From Oleiharenicola sp. (GTDB lineage: Bacteria; Verrucomicrobiota; Verrucomicrobiia; Opitutales; Opitutaceae), in the NCBI GenBank assembly GCA_025363455.1, contig JANYDW010000061.1:1-64000 (forward strand): DNA of 64,000 bases, given 5' to 3'. Made by a program: the position numbers and the translations under genes. Positions 41,977-49,217 of this stretch are shown piece after piece (positions within the stretch are counted from its first letter, which is position 1; every line of letters begins with the position of its first letter). Under the pieces are notes generated by a model. It saw only the letters and a program-made list of their open reading frames with translations. It made no database searches and was not told the origin of the DNA.

Positions 41977-43277
41977 CGCTTGCCTCCCTTCTGGCTGCGG
42001 TGGCACTCGTCGATCAGGCAGACGATGTCGTCGCGCTGGATCGGGTCGAGGTCGTCCATCTTTTGAAACGACTGGATCGTCGTCACCAGCGTGCCCTGCC
42101 AGCCGCTGCGCAGCTTATGTTTCAAGTCCTCCACGCCGAGCGCCTTTTCGACGTTCGGGTAGTCGCAGGCGTCGAAATCGTCCGAGAGCTGGGTCTTGAG
42201 GTCGCGCCGGTCCACCACGATGAGCACCGTGGGATTCTTCATGGCCGGATGCCGCCGCAGCTTGTAGGCCGTGCAGATGATGGTGATGGACTTGCCCGAG
42301 CCCTGCGTGTGCCAGATGAGCGCCGTGCGTTCCTGCGCCTCCACCGGCCGGCCGATGAGCGCCACCGTGCGGTCCACCAGCTCGTTGACCGCCTCGAACT
42401 GCTGGTAGCGGGCGATCTTCTTCACCGTCTTGCTCTGCTTCGTCTCGAACACCGTGAAATGCTGGAGGAAATCCAGCACCTGGCAGGGCCGGAGCCGCAG
42501 CAGGCCCTTGACCGGCACCTCCAGCGGGTCGGCCGGGTTGTCGGCTTCGGGCCGGTGCCACCAGCCACGCTGGTCCGGGTAGAGACTCAGCCAGCGGCCC
42601 CAGTTGTCCAGGTGGACCTCGATGTCCTCGCGGCCGGCGTCGTGGAAGAGCACCGTGCCGTAGCGAAATTCCTCCTCGTCGGCCGCCACGCAGAAAACGT
42701 TGGACGCGAGGATGAGCGGGGCCTGGCGCTGGTAGCGGTGGAGCTGGTGCACGGCCTCGCGCCAGTCCTTGCCGCTGGCGAGGTAGCTCTTGTATTCGGC
42801 GATCACGAGAGGGATGCCGTTCACCAGCAGGACCGTGTCCTCCCGGCACTCACGTGCGCCCTGCACCCGATACTGGTTGGTGGCGCAGAAATCATTCAGG
42901 TCCTGCCGGTCCGGCTCGTAGGCGATGAACTGCACCGTCTGGGCGGCCTCGCCCGGCTGGAGATCCACCTTGGTTCCGTCGCGCAGGAGATCGAGGGTCT
43001 GCCGGTTGGCCGTGAGCTTGTCGGGGTGGGCCATGGCCTTGCGCAGCGTGTTCACGGCCAGCTGGGCCTGGGCGTTGGTCTTCACCGCGAGGTTGATCCG
43101 CTGGATGGCCGCGACCAGCAGGTCCTCCACCAGCGGGTCCTCCAGCGGACGGCCGAAGTGGCCCAAGGCCTTCTCGTCGCGGTAGGTCCAGCCGAGGCCC
43201 TTGCTGCCGAAGCCGTCGCCGGGTTCCCCGCACATCCAGTTGAGGACAGGGAGTTCGACGAGGCCTTTTTCGCTCAT
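41973..43277 (-). CDS. hsdR: Type I restriction enzyme R subunit, N-terminal part
   Basis: 434 residues. An N-terminal nuclease domain shows PLVIAEYKS (the ExK of the PD-ExK site) followed by the QLHRYQR motif. The first helicase domain follows, with Walker A HTQGSGKS and a DECH box (CLIDECHRS), where the frame ends as KGGKR-stop. HsdR cleaves DNA after ATP-driven translocation when the site is unmethylated. With the helicase divided between two polypeptides, activity depends on the halves assembling. The start ATG is the first in the frame and gives a family-like N-terminus. Confidence 0.9.
   Translation of the reverse strand: MSEKGLVELPVLNWMCGEPGDGFGSKGLGWTYRDEKALGHFGRPLEDPLVEDLLVAAIQRINLAVKTNAQAQLAVNTLRKAMAHPDKLTANRQTLDLLRDGTKVDLQPGEAAQTVQFIAYEPDRQDLNDFCATNQYRVQGARECREDTVLLVNGIPLVIAEYKSYLASGKDWREAVHQLHRYQRQAPLILASNVFCVAADEEEFRYGTVLFHDAGREDIEVHLDNWGRWLSLYPDQRGWWHRPEADNPADPLEVPVKGLLRLRPCQVLDFLQHFTVFETKQSKTVKKIARYQQFEAVNELVDRTVALIGRPVEAQERTALIWHTQGSGKSITIICTAYKLRRHPAMKNPTVLIVVDRRDLKTQLSDDFDACDYPNVEKALGVEDLKHKLRSGWQGTLVTTIQSFQKMDDLDPIQRDDIVCLIDECHRSQKGGKR
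41983..41990 (-). promoter_or_regulatory. Strong Shine-Dalgarno sequence between the two hsdR parts
   Basis: AAGGGAGG on the minus strand ends six bases before the ATG of the second part, inside codons for QKGG of the first. It makes re-initiation at the ATGA overlap credible. Confidence 0.65.
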
Positions 43278-43341
43278 GGTCGGGGCTACCGTTGGGAAAG
43301 CCCGCCCGGGCGCAACGCATTACTCGGGTTGCCGGAACTGC

Positions 43342-43430
43342 AGGGTGGGCGCCGGTTTCCACACCGACGCCAGTCGCCGATGCGTAAATCGGCGACCACC
43401 TTTGGCGGCATCAGCGATCCCGCCCTACAG
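43342..43430. repeat. Composite palindrome downstream of the toxin-antitoxin pair
   Basis: AGGGTGGGCGCCGGTTTCC...GTCGCCGATGCGTAAATCGG...CGACCACC, followed by a GCGATCCCGCCCTACAG tail like that at 15752-15769. The first 59 bases recur in the same orientation at 47771-47831. Confidence 0.75.
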
Positions 43431-43436
43431 TCAATC

Positions 43437-43937
43437 TCAGGCTTCGCCGGCCAGCTGGATCGCCCGGTCGATCAGGGCGTCACTCACATAGGCGCCGGCG
43501 CCGCGGAGCCGTTCGAGCACCGGGCGCGCCGCCGGGATCAGGCCGCACTCCTTCGCCCGCACGATCACCCGCAGGGAGCCGATGACAGGCACGCTGTGGC
43601 GCGCGGCCAGGGCGCGGGCCGCGCGGTCGTCGAGGATGGCGGTGAAGCCCGGGTTCTGCAGGGCCCAGCAAATCACCTCGGCCTCGCCCGCGCCGCCGCC
43701 CCAGTCGGCGAGGGCAGGGTGCAGGACCGGGACCGGACGAAGATAAGGCCGGCCCGGTCCATGCAGCCAGGCGCGGCCAGCATCGGCGGCTGCGCCGACG
43801 GCCACCTCAGCCAGTACGCCCGCGGGCACGACCAACTCGGTGCAGAGTTGCGGCAATAGCGGGAGGATGCCGGCCTTGCCCAGCAGGATGACCGGGGAGG
43901 CGTTGACCACCCAGCGCTCAGCCGCGCGGGAAGTCAT
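43437..43937 (-). CDS. DUF3368 PIN-like putative toxin
   Basis: 166 residues. WVVNASPVILLGKAG, GEAEVICWAL and TAILDDRAARALA are the conserved blocks of DUF3368, a PIN-related nuclease family, with acidic residues in the usual positions (Glu in GEAE, Asp pair in LDDR). It overlaps the upstream UPF0175 gene by 20 bases, the standard pairing for this toxin-antitoxin type. The pair sits between hsdS and hsdR, where it could stabilise the restriction locus. Confidence 0.85.
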   Translation of the reverse strand: MTSRAAERWVVNASPVILLGKAGILPLLPQLCTELVVPAGVLAEVAVGAAADAGRAWLHGPGRPYLRPVPVLHPALADWGGGAGEAEVICWALQNPGFTAILDDRAARALAARHSVPVIGSLRVIVRAKECGLIPAARPVLERLRGAGAYVSDALIDRAIQLAGEA

Positions 43938-44172
43938 GGTCCAGGTCCTCGGCGCTCATCTGCACCGGGGAGACGCGGTGCGCCGCCAGCCGGTCGAAGA
44001 AGGCGCCGCGCGTCAGCCCGAGGGCGGTGGCCGCCTGGCCCTGGGAAAGGCGGCCCTCCTCGAACCACCGCAGCACCGCCGCCTCGCGCAATTCGCGTGG
44101 AAGATCCTCCGGCCGCACGTTGATGGCGCGGGTGGCTTCCTCGGGCAGCTCGACTGTCACCTGACGGGTCAT
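43918..44172 (-). CDS. UPF0175 family antitoxin
   Basis: 84 residues. VTVELPEEATRAI at the N-terminus and the helix-turn-helix-like EGRLSQGQAATALGLTRGAFFDRLAAHRV identify UPF0175, the usual partner of DUF3368 proteins. It probably represses its own operon and neutralises the downstream toxin. It starts 51 bases after the end of hsdS. Confidence 0.85.
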   Translation of the reverse strand: MTRQVTVELPEEATRAINVRPEDLPRELREAAVLRWFEEGRLSQGQAATALGLTRGAFFDRLAAHRVSPVQMSAEDLDHDFPRG

Positions 44173-44222
44173 GCCCGCAACCTAGCGCAAAGCCCCGCAC
44201 CCGCAAGCCCGGGTTTCCCCGC

Positions 44223-45506
44223 TCAACGGACCGCTTTCACTCTCACCCGCCCCGTCAGCAGGTCGTGCATCAGGGAATGTTTGAGCTGCGCCAGCGCGGC
44301 GAGTTTCTTGCCCAACGCCGAAATTCTGGCGTCGGCGGCAGAGGCCAGGGTGTCAAGGTCGGCCTGCTCCTGTGGAGATGGGACCGGCAGCACAATCTGT
44401 TTAACGTCCCGGTTGTTGATCTTGAGCGTGCCGTTGGAAGTCTTGGCTCGGCGCAGAATCTGATTGTGGACGATGGGATGGTTCCAAGCCAACACGGCGA
44501 AGGGAGGCAAGACAGTGTTCTCGCCAGTGGCGCGAAAAACCAGCCGCTTGGTGATGTCGGGATAGATGCAGCCGGGAGGAAATTGATCAATGACCCCGGC
44601 TTTGCCCACAAGGTCGGGGTTGGCGTTGCCGCGCACCACCAGCACGTCGCCTTTGCGGACGCGGCATTTCGTCGCCGCCTTCTCCGGCAGGTCGGCATAT
44701 TTGATGTGCTCCCGGCTCTCCAGGTCCACGCGCCCTTCGCGCACCGCGGCGATGCTGAAAGTGGGAGTGCCCGGCGGTTGGGCCGAAGTGGTCGGCGATA
44801 CGCCATTCTTGGGATCCTCGGCCAGCAGCGCGTCCGTTGGTATCAGCGCCCAGCCAACCGGCAGTTTTTTGGTCGGTCGGTCGGCGTAAGCAGTGACTCC
44901 CAAGGCCGAGTAGAAGAAATCCTGAAGCAGGGCGCGCTTCAGTTCCTTGGCTTCGTCCACGGCCGTGCGGGTGCGCTCCAGCGCGGTGTCCACGGCATCG
45001 AGGATCCGGGCGATGGCGGCTTGCTCGTCGGGCGGAGGGACGGGGACCAGTAGCCTCTTTTCAAAAACGTCATCGGGGACGCGCTGGCGACCAGTCGAGC
45101 CTTCCATGCGTGCTGCCGCCCGTCCGCGAACATCATGGCAACACAAGAGGTGAAATAAAAAGCGAGGTTTACAGTCATCGCGTGGCGACAGGACGATAAA
45201 TTCCGTCGATCCAATTCCGATTTCAGAGGGAAGCGCATCGACGAATGCAATTTTGCCATTCTCAGGGCAGGGCGTGATTTTCGCGAAAAGAGTATCGCCA
45301 ACCTTGAATCGGGAAAGTCCCGAGCCCTTCATGTTCCGGGTTTCGATCTGAAGAATGCCGCCGAAATTTTCTCCGACTGAAGCCATTTCGATGAACGGAT
45401 ACACTTTCCCCTTCTTGACCGGATAACGGGGGTTCAGGCGGGCGAGCTTGCTCACTGGCAGCTTTGGCCAGTCAGCTATGGCGTGGGGAAAGCAGTTATT
45501 TTGCAT
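44223..45506 (-). CDS. hsdS: Type I restriction-modification specificity subunit
   Basis: 427 residues, with two target-recognition domains (about 1-150 and 205-350). Each is followed by a conserved helical spacer: PDEQAAIARILDAVDTALERTR and later SPQEQADLDTLASAADARIS, ending LKHSLMHDLLTGRVRV. HsdS chooses the bipartite DNA site for both methylation and cleavage. It overlaps the end of hsdM by 11 bases. The DNA around the first recognition domain looks more AT-rich than the flanks, as expected if recognition domains are exchanged between strains. Confidence 0.93.
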   Translation of the reverse strand: MQNNCFPHAIADWPKLPVSKLARLNPRYPVKKGKVYPFIEMASVGENFGGILQIETRNMKGSGLSRFKVGDTLFAKITPCPENGKIAFVDALPSEIGIGSTEFIVLSPRDDCKPRFLFHLLCCHDVRGRAAARMEGSTGRQRVPDDVFEKRLLVPVPPPDEQAAIARILDAVDTALERTRTAVDEAKELKRALLQDFFYSALGVTAYADRPTKKLPVGWALIPTDALLAEDPKNGVSPTTSAQPPGTPTFSIAAVREGRVDLESREHIKYADLPEKAATKCRVRKGDVLVVRGNANPDLVGKAGVIDQFPPGCIYPDITKRLVFRATGENTVLPPFAVLAWNHPIVHNQILRRAKTSNGTLKINNRDVKQIVLPVPSPQEQADLDTLASAADARISALGKKLAALAQLKHSLMHDLLTGRVRVKAVR

Positions 45507-47490
45507 AGCCCGCTTTGCTCAGAAGAATCGTCAAGTCGTTCTCCGCGTCTTGCACGGCCTTCTCTGCCTTGCTGAGCGCCTTCAGCGCATCCTTCACGTC
45601 GATGCGGGGCTCGGGCTCGAAGGTGTCCACGTAGCGGGGGATGTTCAGGTTGAACTCGTTCTCCGCGATTTCGTCGAGGCCGACGACGCGGGCGTGCTTC
45701 AGCAGCTCGTCGGTGTCGGCGTAGAGGGCTATGAGCTCCTCGCCGACCTTGGTCACGTCGGCCCGGTCGTCGGCCGCGCGGCGGCGGGCCTCGGCGATGC
45801 GCTCGTCGCGCTCGGCCAGCTTGGCCTGAACTTTCTCGCGCTGCTTCTCCAGCTTGGTGACGGCGGTGGCAAAGGTTGCAGCCGCAATCTCGACGGCGAG
45901 AGCGGCGAGTTTGTCGGCATGGGGCTGGTATTCAGCCTCCAGCCGGGCGGCCTCGGTCTCCTCGCGGCGGGTGATCTGGTCGCGGATCCGTGTGCCGTGC
46001 TCCTTGACGAGGCGCGGCACCTTGGTGGCGTCGCCGTAGGCCTGGTAGTGGACGAGAATGCGCATCACGTCCTGCGGGCGCAGCTCGTTCTGGGCGGAGA
46101 GTTCACGGTAGTGGCGCGCGGCATAGACGAGCAGCACCTGGTCGCGGTGCTTCTTCGGGCGCTGCTTGCTGAGGATGACCAGGCAGGCGGGCACGCCGGC
46201 GCCGTAGAAGACATTCAGCGGGAGCGAAATCACGGCGTCGATCAGCCGGCCCTCCAGCAGGGCCTCGCGGATGAGGTGCTCGTCGTCGGCCTTCCGGCGC
46301 TTGACGACGGGGTTGCCCTCGGCGTCGAACTCGCCGGTCTCCTCCTCGACCTCGGGCTGGCCGCGGAAGAGCACGCCTTGCGGGCAGACGATACCGGCGC
46401 GGCCGGTGTCGGTGAGGGAGGCGAGGATGTGTAGGATGAATGCGTAGTCGCCGTAGCCGGCGGGCGGGGCGCGGAAGGGCGTGCCGCGGCCGAAGCGGCC
46501 GAACCCGTCCTTGTAGCCCTCCTTGCCGAAGACCTCCTTCTTGAGTTTGTCCTTCTTTTTCTTGTCGTCCGTCTGCTGCTCGGGCTTGAGCCACCAGAAC
46601 TCGTCGGAGAAGGGGAAGTTGGCGAGGATGAGGGAAAATTTCCTGAGGCGGCCGTTTTCGAGGTGCTGGGGGTCGGTGATGGTGGAGGCGCCGGCCTTGA
46701 TGTCGGCCTCGAGGCCGTGGAGGACGGAGTTGATCTTGCCGATGGCGGCGTTGCCCCAGTTCATCTCCTGCCCGTAGTAGCGGGCGCTGGTGGCGTGGTG
46801 GCCCGTCTCGCGCAGATAGTCGGCGGAGTGCACTAGCATGCCACCGGAGCCGCAGGTGGGGTCGTAGATCATATCGCCGGGCAGGGGTTCGAGGATGCGC
46901 ACGAGGGTGTCCACGACTTCGGGCGGGGTGAAGAATTCGCCGGCTTTGGCGCCGGCGTCGTCGGCGAACTGCTTGATGAGGTATTCGTAGGCGCGGCCGA
47001 GCACGTCGGACGGGACGTGGCGGTTGGAGAGGTCGTGCTGGTCGAAATGCTGGATGAGGGCGTGGACGACCTCGTTGGGGATGAGCGGGCGGCCGGAGTT
47101 GTCGGGGGCCGGCTGGTTCCAGTCCACGGTGAAGACGCCGCGGAGTTCGTCGTTTTGGCTGGAGACGGCGCGCATGGCCTTGGTGAGGGCGTCACCGATG
47201 TTGGTGGCGACGGCCTTGACGTCGCCCCAGCGCGAGCCGTCGGGGAGGGTGAAGCGGTGGCGGTTGCGGCTGCGGAAGGCGGCCTTCTGCTTGTCGGTGA
47301 AGGGGCGGCCCTGGATTTTCTCCTGTGCGGCGATGGCCTCGTCGGCCTCGCACTCCCACTGGTCGCAGAGGCGTTTGTAGAACATCAGCGACAGGATGTA
47401 GTTCTTGTAGTCCTGGCCGGCGGTCTTGCCCCGGAGGATGTTGGCCGCGCCCCAGAGGTGGGCTTCGAGCTGTTGCTGGGTGAGTTTCAT
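45496..47490 (-). CDS. hsdM: Type I restriction-modification DNA methyltransferase subunit
   Basis: 664 residues from MKLTQQQLEAHLWGAANIL, the typical HsdM start; the longer frame upstream is spacer. The N-terminal helical domain is followed by the methyltransferase core: GEFFTPPEVVDTLV, the SAM motif DPTCGSGGM and the catalytic NFPFSD (NPPF type) for adenine N6. The long charged C-terminus with coiled coil (KLEKQREKVQAKLAERDERI) would contact HsdS. It is the first gene of the operon hsdM-hsdS-antitoxin-toxin-hsdR-YgjP. Confidence 0.94.
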   Translation of the reverse strand: MKLTQQQLEAHLWGAANILRGKTAGQDYKNYILSLMFYKRLCDQWECEADEAIAAQEKIQGRPFTDKQKAAFRSRNRHRFTLPDGSRWGDVKAVATNIGDALTKAMRAVSSQNDELRGVFTVDWNQPAPDNSGRPLIPNEVVHALIQHFDQHDLSNRHVPSDVLGRAYEYLIKQFADDAGAKAGEFFTPPEVVDTLVRILEPLPGDMIYDPTCGSGGMLVHSADYLRETGHHATSARYYGQEMNWGNAAIGKINSVLHGLEADIKAGASTITDPQHLENGRLRKFSLILANFPFSDEFWWLKPEQQTDDKKKKDKLKKEVFGKEGYKDGFGRFGRGTPFRAPPAGYGDYAFILHILASLTDTGRAGIVCPQGVLFRGQPEVEEETGEFDAEGNPVVKRRKADDEHLIREALLEGRLIDAVISLPLNVFYGAGVPACLVILSKQRPKKHRDQVLLVYAARHYRELSAQNELRPQDVMRILVHYQAYGDATKVPRLVKEHGTRIRDQITRREETEAARLEAEYQPHADKLAALAVEIAAATFATAVTKLEKQREKVQAKLAERDERIAEARRRAADDRADVTKVGEELIALYADTDELLKHARVVGLDEIAENEFNLNIPRYVDTFEPEPRIDVKDALKALSKAEKAVQDAENDLTILLSKAGYAK

Positions 47491-47870
47491 GCGGGGCGGT
47501 CCGACGTGGGCAAGGGGAACGGGCGGCAGGTAACCGGAAGCAGCATGACGCCAAGGTGAGGCGGGGCGGGTTGGTTCGACAAGTGCTATTCCCGATTTGG
47601 AGCGGCTGTCCGGATTCACCGGTTTTTCGACTGGCTCAGGCGGACGGGGAAAATAGGCTTCGGGCTCGGCGTGAAGGATTTCCGGGCGATCTTCATTTGC
47701 ACCGACAAAGACAGGCCACGCTGCAGGGCACGAAATACTGGAAGGACAAGGACCTGAATTAAGGCGGTCTAAGGTGGGCGTCGGATTCCATACCGATGCT
47801 TCTGTCGCCGATGTGGAAATCGGCGACCACCCCAGCTCCCCTGGCCGTTTGCTGAACGCCATAAACGCGG
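47491..47870. other. 380-base spacer upstream of hsdM and the alginate lyase-like gene
   Basis: The divergent genes leave room for promoters, but I cannot pick one out. A short plus-strand frame (47556-47762) has no recognisable product. The right end carries the repeat 47771-47831. Confidence 0.55.
47771..47831. repeat. Composite palindrome, second copy
   Basis: AAGGTGGGCGTCGGATTCC...GTCGCCGATGTGGAAATCGG...CGACCACC, directly repeated from 43342 with several substitutions. The two copies bracket the toxin-antitoxin pair, hsdS and hsdM. Confidence 0.75.
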
Positions 47871-49037
47871 ATGAACTTGCCGTCTCCGCCGCGGCGGCGA
47901 CATGGTGGCTACACTACCGTCATGCTCTTCTTCCCTGACTTCGACCTGGCCGCCCGCGAGAAACCCCGCATCGAGCACGTCGCCACCGCCGCCCTGGAGG
48001 CCGCACCGCGTTCCGTGACGTCCACGGTCAATCCGCGCAGTGCCGGCGGGCCGCACGATTTCTCCTCGGAGGGCGACTACTGGTGGCCCGACCCGGCGAA
48101 TCCGGCCGGTCCCTACCTCCAACGCGACGGGCTGAGCAACCCGGACAACTTCACCGCGCACCGCCGGCTGATGATCGACATGGCGCGCGATGTTGGGGCG
48201 CTGGCGGCGGCTTGGAAGGTCACGCACGAGGAACGCTACGCCGCCGCGGCCGTGCGGCACCTGACGGCGTGGTTCGTGGATCCGGCCACGCGAATGAATC
48301 CGAATTTGCTCTACGCGCAGGCCATCAAGGGGCGCAGCTCCGGTCGCAGCATCGGGGTGATCGACACCCTGCATCTCGCCGAGGTCGCGCGGGCGGTGGA
48401 GGCCTTGCGCGGCTCGGCCGCCCTCCGGCCGGAGACCGAGGTCGCGCTCACCGGCTGGTTCCGCGAGTACCTGGCCTGGATCCGGACGCATCCCTATGGC
48501 GTCGATGAAAGCAAGGCGGAGAACAACCATGGCACGTGCTGGACCCTGCAGGCGGCGTGCTTTGCCCACCTGACGGGCGACGAGGCCGTGCTGGCGGAAT
48601 GCCGGCGCCGGCTGAAGGAGGTCCACCTGCCCAGCCAGATGGCGGCGGACGGCAGTTTTCCTCGTGAGCTCGCGCGCACCAAACCCTACGGCTATTCGAT
48701 CTTCAACCTCGACGTCATGACCGCCTGCGCCGTCGTGCTTTCGACGCCGACGGAGAATCTGATGACGTGGGCGTTGCCTGACGGCCGGAGCCTCGTGAAA
48801 GGCGTGGCGTATCTCGCGCCCTTCCTGGCCGACAAGAGCAAGTGGACTCGCTCACCGGACGTGATGTACTGGAATGAGTGGCCGGTGCGGCAGCCGTGCC
48901 TGTTATTTGGCGCGCTGGCGGCGGGCAACAAGGACTGGCTCGCCATCTGGCAGCGGCTCAACGCAGACCCACAGGTCGAGGAGGTCAGGCGGAATTTCCC
49001 TATCCGCGAGCCGGTGCTGTGGGTGAACATTAAATAG
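47871..49037 (+). CDS. Alginate lyase-like (PL5-type fold) protein
   Basis: 388 residues; the ATG at 47922 (MLFFPDFDLAAREK) is an equally good start and fits the homology better. GDYWWPDPANPAGPYLQRDG, SIGVIDTLHLAEVARA and ENNHGTCWTLQ are the conserved blocks of the Alginate_lyase family. NNHGT carries the catalytic His, but the Tyr expected near it is replaced by Cys-Trp. Family members cut alginate or related uronates by beta-elimination. No clear signal peptide is seen with either start, which is odd for a secreted lyase. Confidence 0.8.
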   Translation: MNLPSPPRRRHGGYTTVMLFFPDFDLAAREKPRIEHVATAALEAAPRSVTSTVNPRSAGGPHDFSSEGDYWWPDPANPAGPYLQRDGLSNPDNFTAHRRLMIDMARDVGALAAAWKVTHEERYAAAAVRHLTAWFVDPATRMNPNLLYAQAIKGRSSGRSIGVIDTLHLAEVARAVEALRGSAALRPETEVALTGWFREYLAWIRTHPYGVDESKAENNHGTCWTLQAACFAHLTGDEAVLAECRRRLKEVHLPSQMAADGSFPRELARTKPYGYSIFNLDVMTACAVVLSTPTENLMTWALPDGRSLVKGVAYLAPFLADKSKWTRSPDVMYWNEWPVRQPCLLFGALAAGNKDWLAIWQRLNADPQVEEVRRNFPIREPVLWVNIK

Positions 49038-49103
49038 GCGGCGGCGAAGGGATGCAGTCGCGCCTTGCTCCCTCTTCGTGACCGGGCAGCATCCGTCGCT
49101 GGT

Positions 49104-49217
49104 ATGAGTCCACCTGGCCAATCTGTTTTCATCAGTTACGCCCGCGAGGATCTGGCGGCGGCCCGCCTTCGTCCCAAAGGAACTACGGCGAGGCTCGCCG
49201 GAGCATTTCGACCATGA
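49104..49217 (+). pseudogene. Broken TIR 5' end (37 codons) directly before an intact TIR gene
   Basis: It reads MSPPGQSVFISYAREDLAAAR, close to MNPPSQSVFISYAREDLASA of the TIR gene at 51559, then runs into LRPKGTTARLAGAFRP and stops within the ATGA of the next start. The break is at the same TIR position and with the same kind of repeat (GGAACTACGGCGAGGC) as at 29313. A leader-peptide role is possible. Confidence 0.7.

Noticed and set aside
47556-47762. Plus-strand frame of 68 codons
   Set aside because: No recognisable domain, no ribosome binding site, and it overlaps spacer repeats.
47491-47862. N-terminal extension of HsdM (124 residues)
   Set aside because: HsdM homology starts at MKLTQQQLE; the extension crosses a repeat also found at 43342.
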